64,000 nt of DNA. Origin: Sphingosinicellaceae bacterium. Lineage in GTDB: Bacteria > Pseudomonadota > Alphaproteobacteria > Sphingomonadales > Sphingomonadaceae. The notes below the pieces were generated by a model that did not search any database, had not been told where the DNA came from, and worked only from the letters and a program-made list of their open reading frames with translations. The DNA lies in NCBI GenBank assembly GCA_019285715.1, contig CP079108.1, positions 1,875,001-1,939,000 on the forward strand, in the 5' to 3' direction. Shown here one piece after another: positions 1 through 8,105 of the stretch. Both the position numbers and the translations under genes were made by a program. How positions within the stretch are numbered: position 1 is the stretch's first letter; the number at the start of each line of letters is the position of its first letter.

Positions 1-143
1 TGCTGGCGGTGATGTCCAGTGCCGAGGAAGAGTTGATGGAATCGCTGCTGACCCTGCATGAGGAGCAGCGCCAGAGCGGCGACGCGGTGAACGAGAACAC
101 GCCGCCCCTGATCGGCCAGCGCCGCGCGATGCGGACCCGTTGA
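1..143 (+). CDS. C-terminal end of an unidentified protein (partial at the left edge)
   Basis: The frame whose first full codon is at 3 runs open for 46 residues (begins LAVMSSAEEE, ends QRRAMRTR) to a TGA at 141-143. The piece is acidic, probably helical, then basic at the end. I do not recognise the family. Its stop overlaps a TTG at 140-142 that is the likely original start of the broken dipeptidase gene that follows, so the two were probably one operon. The start lies outside the window. Confidence 0.45.
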   Translation, partial: LAVMSSAEEELMESLLTLHEEQRQSGDAVNENTPPLIGQRRAMRTR

Positions 144-815
144 CGCGCTCAATCGTCGCCCTGCTGGCAGGTCGCTGCTGCTGACCTCCGCAGCCGTCGC
201 GGTGCCTTCCGCGTCGATGGATTATTCCGCCCGCGTCGCGCGCGTCCTCAAGGCGACGCCGCTGCTCGATGGGCACAACGACTGGCCCGAGGTGCTGCGG
301 GAGCGCGAGAACGACGCGCGCTGGACCGTCGACCTCAACGACCTGTCTGGCAGCAATGATCGCTACAACACCGACGTCTCCCGCCTGCGCAAGGGCTTGG
401 TCGGTAGGCAAATCTGGTCGGGCTGGGTCTGTGCCGACCTGCCGGGCAAACAGCAGGTCGAGCAGACGCCGGAGCAGATCGACCTCGTCCACTCGATCGC
501 GGCACGCTATCCGCAGGTCTCCACCATCGCCCGCACCGCCGACGACGTCATGCCCGCTCATATGGTCAGTCGCATTGCTTCGATGATCGGCGTTGACGAC
601 GGTGGTCAGATCGACGGCAACCTGTCGGTGTTGCGCACCTATGGGGCGCTCGGCGCAGGCTAACTGACCCTGGCCCACTCGCGGACCATCGACTGGGGCA
701 ATTCCGCCACAGACGATCCCAGGCACCACGGCCTCGCCGACTTCGGGCGCCAGGTCGTGCTCGAGCTCAACCGGCTCGGCATGCTGTTGGATTTCAGCCA
801 CGTCAGCGAGGGCAT
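140..815 (+). pseudogene. Broken membrane dipeptidase (peptidase M19), 5' part only
   Basis: Peptidase M19 enzymes are zinc dipeptidases, often exported in bacteria. The segment ATPLLDGHNDWPEVLRER is the family's N-terminal metal-binding region, and later pieces match in order (IASMIGVDDGGQID, LAHSRTIDWG, NRLGMLLDFSHVSE). The gene is dead in at least three ways. A signal peptide starting at TTG 140 (TRSIVALLAG) shifts frame near 172 to continue as SLLLTSAAVAVPSA. An in-frame TAA at 661-663 sits where relatives have a codon for the Y of a Y(M/L)TL segment. Similarity ends after FSHVSE near 812, so roughly the second half is missing. What follows belongs to a different gene on the other strand. 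The longest open piece is 202-663 (153 aa). Confidence 0.8.
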
Positions 816-982
816 AGCCGAGCGCGGCCAATCTTTCGGCACACTCCAGAACGTGGTGCCGATGTCGAAGGCTTCCGGAAATACGAGCACACCGGCGTGG
901 AGCCCCCGCGTCCGGCCGGAACGAACAGTTGCCCCAGCATCGCCAGGCCATCGGCAGAATAACGAACGGTCTCAGGGCTCAT
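815..982 (-). pseudogene. Broken dienelactone hydrolase, 5' part only
   Basis: On the minus strand an ATG at 982 with a strong AGGAGG site five bases upstream opens MSPETVRYSADGLAMLGQ, the typical N-terminus of dienelactone-hydrolase-family alpha/beta hydrolases. The frame must be shifted near 895 to read GVLVFPEAFDIG and again near 858 to read HHVLECAERLAALGYAL. Similarity stops at about 815, where the oppositely oriented M19 remnant begins. The nucleophile-elbow and His regions are absent. It lies 14 bases downstream of the YVTN gene on the same strand and was probably the last gene of that operon. Confidence 0.75.
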
Positions 983-996
983 GTCGACCTCCTGCT

Positions 997-2445
997 TCAG
1001 TTTTGCTGCACCTGCACCGGCGTTCCGCTCTGACCAGGAATGCCTGGCGTGATGACAAGATAACGCTGTTGTATGGGCGTGCCCGGTTGCACGAGCGCGC
1101 GGATCGGTCCCGTTGCATTGACGATCGCTGCACCGGAAGAATTGGTCTTGAAACTCGCCAATGGTTCGATGTCGCCGCCGCCATCTGCGGTAGTGGCCAA
1201 CCCGAGTACGTAGGGCGCGGTCGGCGAGAGGCCGGTCACGGCAGCTTCGAGGATCTGGACGAGGCCCTGATCGAACAGACTGACGCTAGTCGGTGCCGGG
1301 CCGCTGGCGCCGCGGACGCCAAGGGTGATGTGCGTCACGCCGCCGGCAATGCCAAGTGGCTGAAGCCCGCTCGTGCCGTCACCGCTAGGAACTGCGTTGG
1401 CCACGTAGTTCACCGCCTGCGCGGCCTGGCCGATCGGGATCGACGCGATCACCTTATTGCTCGCGGTGTCGATGGCGACCAGTGCGTCGTCATTCTCGAG
1501 ACCGACGTAGACACGTGTACCGTCACCCGACGGCCAGATTCCGTGCGGCAGCTTGCCGACCGCGATCGTCGCGACCTTGGCGAAAGTGTCACGGCGGAAC
1601 ACCTGCACCTGGTTGAGCCCACCAACCGTGACGTAAGCCAAATGACTACGTGCAGTGTCGACGAAATTGACTTGGTTGGTGATCGGGCCGGTATCGAGCA
1701 CTTTCAGTGTCGCGAACGGCGGCTTCGCGTCGATCACGACGGTCTTGCCGGTGTCCTTCAGCGTGTACCAAAGCTGCTTGCCATCCGGTGTCGCGGCTAG
1801 ATTGGGGCAAAAGGGACTGAGCTGCGTGACGCGCCCGACCTCGGCGCGGCTCGCGATATCGAAGACAACGAGCTGCGGGTTGAACGACGAGCAGACGTAC
1901 GCAAAATGGCCGTCGGGCGAGAAGATCGTCATTCCCGGGCCACCCGGCGTCTTCACACGGGCAGTTTCCTCGTACGTCTTGGCGTCGAGCACCGAGACAT
2001 AGTCCTCACCGCGTACGGTGACCCACACCTCGCGACCATCGGGTGTGAAGAACGCTTCGTGGGGCGAGCGCCCGATATAGGTGGTGTGCTTGACGGCGTT
2101 GGTGGCGGTGTCGATGAAGGTGACCGAGTTCGAGCCGATCGACACGACCGCGATGGTACGACCGTCGGGCGCGAACCCCACGCCATGGACGAGCACCTGG
2201 CCGCGATAGAGCGGGCTGAAGTTCGTCGGCTGTGGCTCGCCGAGCCGGATGACACCAAGCAGCCGGTTGGTTGAAGGGTCGACAACGGAAACGGTGTTGG
2301 AGAACTGCTCTGCCGCATATACGCGGTCGCGCGCGCTGATCGGAATGTCGGGCGCCGCCGCAGCAAATGGCGCTTGGCCGGCATGGGCCGAGGTCACCGC
2401 GTAGAGCATCGCAGCGACCGCGGCGCTTCGTATGCGCAGGGTCAC
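997..2445 (-). CDS. Exported YVTN-family beta-propeller protein
   Basis: 482 aa with an N-terminal signal peptide (AAVAAMLYAVTSAHA). Residues about 40-340 hold repeated blades of the 40-residue YVTN type, for example VYAAEQFSNTVSVVDPSTN, VTFIDTATNAVKHTTYIG, HEAFFTPDGREVWVTVRGED and TRVYVGLENDDALVAIDT. Such propellers are usually periplasmic or surface binding proteins; some belong to cytochrome d1-like families, but I see no CXXCH haem motif. The last 130 residues form a separate domain I do not recognise. The ATG overlaps the stop of the DUF305 gene by four bases, so the two are translationally coupled. The ligand is unknown. Confidence 0.85.
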   Translation of the reverse strand: MTLRIRSAAVAAMLYAVTSAHAGQAPFAAAAPDIPISARDRVYAAEQFSNTVSVVDPSTNRLLGVIRLGEPQPTNFSPLYRGQVLVHGVGFAPDGRTIAVVSIGSNSVTFIDTATNAVKHTTYIGRSPHEAFFTPDGREVWVTVRGEDYVSVLDAKTYEETARVKTPGGPGMTIFSPDGHFAYVCSSFNPQLVVFDIASRAEVGRVTQLSPFCPNLAATPDGKQLWYTLKDTGKTVVIDAKPPFATLKVLDTGPITNQVNFVDTARSHLAYVTVGGLNQVQVFRRDTFAKVATIAVGKLPHGIWPSGDGTRVYVGLENDDALVAIDTASNKVIASIPIGQAAQAVNYVANAVPSGDGTSGLQPLGIAGGVTHITLGVRGASGPAPTSVSLFDQGLVQILEAAVTGLSPTAPYVLGLATTADGGGDIEPLASFKTNSSGAAIVNATGPIRALVQPGTPIQQRYLVITPGIPGQSGTPVQVQQN

Positions 2446-2813
2446 CTTACTCTCCCCTGCTGGGTGGGCACCGGCACTGCTGCGGAAAGCGGGCGCCCGA
2501 TGGCCATCCGCATCGCATCGATCTCCTGGGTTTGCCCGACGATGATTTCCTGGGCGATGCGCCGCAGCTGCGGATTGGTACCGTAGCGCAGCTCAAGCAC
2601 AGCCATCTCGACGGCACCGCGATGATGTGGCTCCATCATGTTGACGAAATCCACGTCGACATCGCCCGATGGCGTGGCGTTCATAGCCGCCATCATCTTG
2701 GCCATTGCGACTTTGTTCGCATCGACAAACGCAGCCTCGGGCGCACCGGCACCTGCGGGGGATCCAAGTGTCAAAGCGGCTACGGCGGCGGACATCAAAC
2801 CGAGCTTGAACAT
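2442..2813 (-). CDS. DUF305-family exported protein
   Basis: 123 aa with a signal peptide (first ~22 residues, LTLGSPAGAGA). The core carries the DUF305 signature: DFVNMMEPHHRGAVEMA followed by a helix ending QTQEIDAMR. The family is a small ferritin-like four-helix fold of unsettled function, often found near copper or oxidative-stress genes; the paired histidines and methionines make metal binding plausible. It sits between the DUF6130 gene (20-base gap) and the YVTN gene (4-base overlap) and so belongs to the exported-protein operon. Confidence 0.85.
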   Translation of the reverse strand: MFKLGLMSAAVAALTLGSPAGAGAPEAAFVDANKVAMAKMMAAMNATPSGDVDVDFVNMMEPHHRGAVEMAVLELRYGTNPQLRRIAQEIIVGQTQEIDAMRMAIGRPLSAAVPVPTQQGRVR

Positions 2814-2832
2814 GAACTCAATCCTCTCTGGC

Positions 2833-3285
2833 TCAATGGTTGCCAGAACTGTCGGTCTTCGGAATGACGAACTCGACGGCTTGACTGGTGAACGGCACGT
2901 GGTTGGCGTTGACCAGTTCGATCAGCACCTTGTGGCGGCCGGGCGGCATGCCATTCATGATCAGGGACTCGCCGCTGGCGTCAGCCCAGTGCCATGGCAG
3001 GTCGTCGACGGTGACGTGGATATGGCCGATGCGCGGCGTCACATCGAGGGCATTGGGCCCGAAGGTCGGCGTGATACGCAGGTTCTCGGCGCGATACTGG
3101 ATGACGACGCGCCCGAACGACAGCGGACCGGGCACCGGCGGATCGACGATCAGACGTGGTGCAGGCTGCGGGCGATCGAGCGGGACGACGCCGGGTGCGC
3201 CGAGGATATCGCGCGCGCTCTGGGCGGCCAATGGTTCGGACATGGTCATGGCTCCGATCAGCAGGAGGGTGCGGGTAAGGCTCAC
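2833..3285 (-). CDS. DUF6130-like exported protein
   Basis: 150 aa with a signal peptide ([15 protein letters not shown]). The stretch [16 protein letters not shown] and the following [16 protein letters not shown] resemble DUF6130 proteins, a predicted beta-sandwich of unknown function. The conserved His and Trp residues recall periplasmic metal- or ligand-binding sandwiches, but this is inference. It overlaps the upstream hydrolase gene by four bases, which ties it to the same operon. Confidence 0.7.
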   Translation of the reverse strand: MSLTRTLLLIGAMTMSEPLAAQSARDILGAPGVVPLDRPQPAPRLIVDPPVPGPLSFGRVVIQYRAENLRITPTFGPNALDVTPRIGHIHVTVDDLPWHWADASGESLIMNGMPPGRHKVLIELVNANHVPFTSQAVEFVIPKTDSSGNH

Positions 3286-4244
3286 TTCGCCACCTTGCGG
3301 TCGAGGAAGTCGTGGATCAGCGGCGCCATCACGTGTAGCTGGTCCTCCAGCGCGAAATGGCCGGTATCGAGCACATGGTATTCGGCCTTGGGCAGGTCGC
3401 GCCGGTAGGGCTCGGCTCCCGCGGTCGGGAACACCTTGTCGTTCTTGCCCCAGACGATCAGCGTCGGCGGCTGATACTTGCGGAAGAATGCCTGGAATTG
3501 CGGATACAGTGCGACGTTGCTGCCGTAATCGTGAAACAGGTCGATCTGTATGTCCTTGTTACCGGGTCGGTCGAGCAGCGGCTGGTCGTGACGCCAGTTG
3601 GCGGGATCGATCCGGGATTCGTCCTGCATGCCATCCTGATACTGGAACTTGGTGGTCTTCAGCGTCACCAAGAACGACAGCGCGTCGCGGGTCTTTGCCG
3701 TCGGGTGGGCCCAGTCGGCCTTCATCGGTTTCCAGAAATCGCCGAGACCTTCGTCATAGGCATTGCCGTTCTGGACGATAAGGGCGCTGACCCGCTCCGG
3801 GTGCTTGAGAGCGAGGCGATAGCCGACCGGTGCGCCGTAATCGAACAGGTACATGGCATACCGCTTCACGCCGAGCTGGCCGAGCAGGCCGTCGATCAGC
3901 GTCGCATAGTGGCCGAACCCATATTCGAACTTGTCGTGGGGCGGTGCGTCGCTTTCGCCGAAGCCCGGGTAGTCGGGTGCGATGACATGATAGCGGTCAG
4001 CGAGCAGGGGAATAAGGTTGCGGAACTGGTGCGAGGAGGTCGGAAACCCGTGCAGCAGCAGGACCACTGGGCCGTCCTTCGGACCGGCCTCGACATAGGC
4101 AATCTTGACGCCCTCGAGGATCGCGGTCCGGTAATGAGGGACGGGTACCGACAAGATATGGTGCACAGGGGCGGATCGCACCGGAACGGCGGCGCTGGCG
4201 AGCAGCAGCGTGGCGAAAGCGAAAGTCGCGAAATTGCGGCGCAT
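3282..4244 (-). CDS. Exported epoxide hydrolase-like alpha/beta hydrolase
   Basis: 320 aa. A signal peptide ([15 protein letters not shown]) is followed by an alpha/beta hydrolase of the epoxide hydrolase/haloalkane dehalogenase branch: oxyanion [13 protein letters not shown], nucleophile elbow LFDYGAPVG with Asp rather than Ser, acid region [11 protein letters not shown] and catalytic His in DTGHFALED. The Asp nucleophile separates it from esterases. The substrate cannot be read from the sequence. It lies 25 bases downstream of the metallo-hydrolase gene and overlaps the DUF6130 gene by four bases. An exported enzyme of this kind is uncommon, since most relatives are cytosolic. Confidence 0.87.
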   Translation of the reverse strand: MRRNFATFAFATLLLASAAVPVRSAPVHHILSVPVPHYRTAILEGVKIAYVEAGPKDGPVVLLLHGFPTSSHQFRNLIPLLADRYHVIAPDYPGFGESDAPPHDKFEYGFGHYATLIDGLLGQLGVKRYAMYLFDYGAPVGYRLALKHPERVSALIVQNGNAYDEGLGDFWKPMKADWAHPTAKTRDALSFLVTLKTTKFQYQDGMQDESRIDPANWRHDQPLLDRPGNKDIQIDLFHDYGSNVALYPQFQAFFRKYQPPTLIVWGKNDKVFPTAGAEPYRRDLPKAEYHVLDTGHFALEDQLHVMAPLIHDFLDRKVAK

Positions 4245-4269
4245 CGTAAGTCTCCTTCAGGAAAGCGGC

Positions 4270-5244
4270 TCAGACGCCGCGGTAGACGAGGGCGGTGAAC
4301 AGGGCGGGATCGATCAGCGAACCGCCCCACCTGGCATCGAACTGCGCGGTCGGGCGGGCGGCGATGGTCTGGGCAAGCGACTTGCCATGCGCCTTCAGCG
4401 CCGCGACCCTGGTCCGCGACGCGACCAGCATGTCGCGAAAGGCGACGAGCGCGGCGCGGTCGCCGACCGGCCCGTGACCGGGGATGACGATGGTGCCGGG
4501 GCCGACGATGCGCAGGTTCTCGTTCGCGGCACGGATCGCGCCGTCGATGCTGCCGCCGGTGACATAGTCGATGAACGGATAGACCCCGTTCCAGAAGGTG
4601 TCGCCGGTCTGGAGGACGTCGGCGTGCTCGAAGCGCACGTAGATATCGCCGTCGGTGTGGCCGGAGCGGTAATGGCCGATGCGAACGGTCTCGCCGCCGA
4701 ATTGCAGCGTCTTGTCGCCGGCCAGAACCACGTCGGGCAGCGCGCTGGCCGCGACCGGCGTGAAGGTATGGCCCCACTCGACGATGGTATTGGTCTGCTT
4801 CAGTCGCTCGATGGCCTTGGGATCGGCGATCAGCGCTGCGCCGGTCTTGCGCACCCAGCCGTCGCCGTCGCTATGGTCCCAGTGCCAGTGGGTCAGGATC
4901 ACGGTGCGCAGCGGCTGCGCGCTGAGGCCGGCGATTGCCGCCTTGATCTTTGCCTCCGACACCGCGATGCCCGCATCGACCAGCAGCACGCCGCGAGGCC
5001 CGGCGAGCACGCCGATATTGCCGCCCGAGCCGTCGAGCATGGCTATGCCGCCGCGCAGCTTGTGGACCGTGACCGGGCTGGTTGCCGCGACGCGGTTGAT
5101 CGTGTCGTAGGGCGTCGGCTTGCCGGCAAGCGCCGGCGCGGTCACTAGGCCGATGCCGAGCAGCAGCAGGGCGGCGGGTCCTGCCAGGCGGCTCGGCAGC
5201 GGCAGCTCGGTGCCGGTGCAGCGGTTGAGGAGGGATTCGGTCAT
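4270..5244 (-). CDS. Exported metallo-beta-lactamase-fold hydrolase
   Basis: 324 aa. An N-terminal hydrophobic segment (AALLLLGIGLVTAPALA) precedes an MBL fold with the zinc motif THWHWDHSDGD and downstream ligands SGHTDGDIYV, TGDTFW and IPGHGP. The class includes lactonases, thiolesterases and beta-lactamases; this branch with an internal TGGSIDGAI segment is usually annotated only as MBL-fold. It lies 97 bases downstream of the chloroperoxidase-like gene in the same orientation. The specific substrate is unknown. Confidence 0.87.
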   Translation of the reverse strand: MTESLLNRCTGTELPLPSRLAGPAALLLLGIGLVTAPALAGKPTPYDTINRVAATSPVTVHKLRGGIAMLDGSGGNIGVLAGPRGVLLVDAGIAVSEAKIKAAIAGLSAQPLRTVILTHWHWDHSDGDGWVRKTGAALIADPKAIERLKQTNTIVEWGHTFTPVAASALPDVVLAGDKTLQFGGETVRIGHYRSGHTDGDIYVRFEHADVLQTGDTFWNGVYPFIDYVTGGSIDGAIRAANENLRIVGPGTIVIPGHGPVGDRAALVAFRDMLVASRTRVAALKAHGKSLAQTIAARPTAQFDARWGGSLIDPALFTALVYRGV

Positions 5245-5341
5245 TGCAAAGCTCCGGGATGAGGCGCGGGCGCAGTGGGTCGTTCGCGCGTCGGCGCGAT
5301 TTGAAGATCGATCGGGATTTGCCGAACGGGTCGGCAGCGAA

Positions 5342-6331
5342 TTACGCTTTCAGGAACGCCAGCAGATCGGCGTTGATGATCGCCGCGTGCGTCGTCGGCA
5401 TGCCGTGCGGGAAATCCTTGTAGACCTTGAGCGTGGCCTTCTGGAGCAGCTTGGCGGATAGCGGCCCGGCATCGGCAAACGGCACGATCTGGTCGTCCTC
5501 GCTGTGCATGACCAGCACCGGCACGGTGATCTGCTTGAGGTCCTCGGTGAAGTCTGTCTCTGAGAACGCCTTGATGCAGTCGTACTGCGCCTTGGTGCCG
5601 CCAATCATGCCCTGCCGCCACCAATTGTCGATGACGCCGGGAATGGCTTTCACGCCGGGGCGGTTGAAGCCGTAGAACGGGCCTTCCGGGACGTCGCGGT
5701 AGAACTGCGCGCGGTTCGACATCGCGGCGCGGTAACCGTCGAAGACATCGATCGCGCTGCCGCCGGGGTTGCTCGCCGACTTCAGCATGACCGGCGGGAT
5801 GGCGCTGATGATCGCCGCCTTGGCGACCCGGCCGGCACCGTGGCGCGCGACGTAGCGAATGACTTCGCCGCCGCCGGTCGAATGGCCGACGTGGATGGTG
5901 TTGCGCAGGTCGAGATGCTCGACGAGGGCGGCACAGTCGGCCGCGTAGGTGTCCATCTCGTTGCCGAGCCAGGTCTGCGTCGAGCGTCCGTGGCCGCGGC
6001 GGTCGTAGGCGATGACGCGGTAGCCCTCGCCCATGAAGAACAGCATCTGCGCATCCCAATCGTCGGCGCTCAGCGGCCAGCCGTGATGGAAGACGATCGG
6101 TTGGCCAGTGCCCCAATCTTTGTAGAAGATCGAAGTGCCGTCCTTGGTTGTGATCGTGCTCATTACCGGTCCTTTCGTCGGGGCTGAGGGAACCCGGGCG
6201 ATGGCCCGGGTCGAGAAATCGGGGAATGCGAGCGATGCCGCCGCCGCAATGGTCAGGCCGGCCAGAACTGCGCGCCGCGGGGTACCGTAGGCATAGTCGA
6301 TCGGACTATTCGTGTCGGTCGATGCAGCCAT
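5342..6331 (-). CDS. Chloroperoxidase-like alpha/beta hydrolase with a Tat-like leader
   Basis: 329 aa. Residues 57 onward ([17 protein letters not shown]) are a complete cofactor-free chloroperoxidase/esterase: [12 protein letters not shown] oxyanion loop, Ser nucleophile in GHSTGGG, acid in HSEDDQIVP and catalytic His in FPHGMPTTH. The first 56 residues are an extension with a twin-arginine-like signal (TPRRAVLAG plus a hydrophobic stretch), implying export of a folded enzyme. An internal ATG at 6163 with its own AAAGGA site lies exactly where cytosolic relatives start, so a second, cytoplasmic product is possible. It is the first enzyme gene downstream of the fecR-like gene, 94 bases away. 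Confidence 0.85.
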   Translation of the reverse strand: MAASTDTNSPIDYAYGTPRRAVLAGLTIAAAASLAFPDFSTRAIARVPSAPTKGPVMSTITTKDGTSIFYKDWGTGQPIVFHHGWPLSADDWDAQMLFFMGEGYRVIAYDRRGHGRSTQTWLGNEMDTYAADCAALVEHLDLRNTIHVGHSTGGGEVIRYVARHGAGRVAKAAIISAIPPVMLKSASNPGGSAIDVFDGYRAAMSNRAQFYRDVPEGPFYGFNRPGVKAIPGVIDNWWRQGMIGGTKAQYDCIKAFSETDFTEDLKQITVPVLVMHSEDDQIVPFADAGPLSAKLLQKATLKVYKDFPHGMPTTHAAIINADLLAFLKA

Positions 6332-6425
6332 TGGACTGGTCCCTTTCGACGCCCTTGGTGGGTCTCGTAGGGTTAGACGCAGGCCTGTTCAGAACCCCCA
6401 CCGACAAAGCGGGCGGTGACGCGAA

Positions 6426-7451
6426 TTATTTGGCAGCGATGATTTCAAGATGATCGGTGCCGACCGCGACGACACGCACCGGATAGATTTCGGCCACCGT
6501 TCGGGCGAAGCGCGCGGCGTCGTCGGTGCGGAAGCTGCCGCTGACCCGGTAGCCGGCGACCTTGGGATCGCGAACGCGCAGCGGCGTCGCGGCATAGCGG
6601 TTGAGTTCGGCGGCGGCGGCCGACAGCGGCGTGTCGTGAAAGGTGACGACGCCGCGCTGCCAGTCACCGACGGCACCGACATCGGCGGCACTGACCACTG
6701 GTGCCCTATCGCCGCGCGCCACGAGCTGCTGGCCGGGCAGCAGGAAGATCGGCGGGCCACCGGTGCGCACCGCGACGCTACCCTCGACGAGGACGACACG
6801 CATCAGGCCCGGATCGGCGCGGACCTCGAAGCGGGTGCCGAGCGCGGTCACCGAGCGATCCGCAACGGCGACGATGAACGGCCGTGAGGCGTCGTGAGCG
6901 ACGGCAAACACCGCCTGCCCGTGCAACAGCTCGACGCGGCGTTCACCGCCGGCGCGGAACTCGACGCGAAGCGCGGTATCGGTGTTGAGCGTGACGTTGC
7001 TGGCATCCGCCAGAGCAAAGCTGCGCCGCTCGCCGTGCCCGGTCGCGAGCATAACCGGCACAACGTCAACGCCGGCAAGCTGGGTCGCCGCCGGGCCGTC
7101 GGGCCCGCGCGTCAGGAAGGTCGCGCCGCCGACCAGTGCGACGGCTAGCGAGGCGGCGATCGCGTACTGCCACGGTGCGCGGCTACGGGCCACCGCTGGC
7201 GCCGCGGGTTCGGCTCGCAGCGATCGGAGCTCCGGCGCATCCGGCGTTATCTGCTCCCACAACTGGCAGGCGCTCGCCCATGCCTTACCGTTGGCGGGAT
7301 CGCTTTCGAGCCACGGGATGAAAATGTGATCGTCGCCGTCGTCGCTGTCGTCAGCCATATCCTGCCGAACCAGCAGGAGCGCAGCCGCCTCCTCGGGGGG
7401 CAGGCTCTGCAGGTGCTCGAGTGTGAGGGCTTCGCGAATCACGCGACGCAC
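6426..7451 (-). CDS. FecR-family anti-sigma regulator
   Basis: 341 aa. The N-terminal ~90 residues are the cytoplasmic sigma-binding domain (FIPWLESDPANGKAWASACQLWEQ), followed by one membrane span at about 94-113 and a periplasmic FecR domain (GERRSFALADASNVTLNTDTALRV, VTALGTRFEVR, VLVEGSVAV). The C-terminus resembles an STN-binding repeat. The family carries the signal from an occupied TonB receptor to its ECF sigma factor. It overlaps the sigma-factor gene by 13 bases. It probably controls the sigma factor encoded just upstream and partners the receptor at 8106-11087. Confidence 0.9.
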   Translation of the reverse strand: MRRVIREALTLEHLQSLPPEEAAALLLVRQDMADDSDDGDDHIFIPWLESDPANGKAWASACQLWEQITPDAPELRSLRAEPAAPAVARSRAPWQYAIAASLAVALVGGATFLTRGPDGPAATQLAGVDVVPVMLATGHGERRSFALADASNVTLNTDTALRVEFRAGGERRVELLHGQAVFAVAHDASRPFIVAVADRSVTALGTRFEVRADPGLMRVVLVEGSVAVRTGGPPIFLLPGQQLVARGDRAPVVSAADVGAVGDWQRGVVTFHDTPLSAAAAELNRYAATPLRVRDPKVAGYRVSGSFRTDDAARFARTVAEIYPVRVVAVGTDHLEIIAAK

Positions 7452-7945
7452 CCGGGCGAGGTCAGCAGATGTTGCGCGGCGCGCGCCATCTGCTTTTCGA
7501 CTGCGCTCACCGAAATCTCGAAATGCACTGCGATATCCTTGTAATTCTGTCCTTCCAGGCGGCGCAGGACGAAGATCGTCCGCGTCCGCTCGGGCAGGTT
7601 CATGAGTGCCGCTGCCACGGCCCGTAACGCCTGACGGTTCTCGGCGACCCGTCCTGCATCGAAATCGGTGCCGCTGTGCCGCTCGGTGTCGAACGGCACC
7701 TGGTCGTCGGCGTGGCGCACAGTGCGGCGCCGATGACGGTCGGCAAGCACGCTGGCAGCAGTCTGAAAGACGTAGCCGCCAAGGTTCTCGACCTCGCCGC
7801 CCTGGCGGGCGGCCACCCGCACGAACACCTCCTGAACGAGATCCTCGACGTCATTCACGTCACGCAGTTTGCGGCGGAAGAAGCGGACCAGCGCCGGGCG
7901 AAAGGCGACCACGTCCTGCGCACTAATCGGCATCGCTGCTGCCAT
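7439..7945 (-). CDS. ECF RNA polymerase sigma factor, FecI type
   Basis: 168 aa with region 2 at about 13-80 (FFRRKLRDVNDVEDLVQEVFVRV) and region 4 at about 105-160 (LPERTRTIFVLRRLEGQNYKDIAVHFEISVSAVEKQM split across the helices). Members redirect RNA polymerase to a few promoters when the partner FecR protein is activated. Here it lies between the TonB receptor (160 bases upstream) and fecR (13-base overlap). Its targets probably include the receptor and possibly the exported-hydrolase genes. A second possible start is the ATG of MPISAQDV, four codons in. Confidence 0.92.
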   Translation of the reverse strand: MAAAMPISAQDVVAFRPALVRFFRRKLRDVNDVEDLVQEVFVRVAARQGGEVENLGGYVFQTAASVLADRHRRRTVRHADDQVPFDTERHSGTDFDAGRVAENRQALRAVAAALMNLPERTRTIFVLRRLEGQNYKDIAVHFEISVSAVEKQMARAAQHLLTSPGCVA

Positions 7946-8105
7946 GTTCGTTTCCCCGCCTACCGATCGATGGTGAGCGAAAGCTCGGATCGGGTCGAGT
8001 GGGTTGGGCGATCGGCGAGGCGCGAGTGCAAGCGTGACTTAGGAGTCCTGATGGTCGCACCTATGATGACGCACGCCCGCCGCAAATCCTCACCTCGCAT
8101 GTCGG

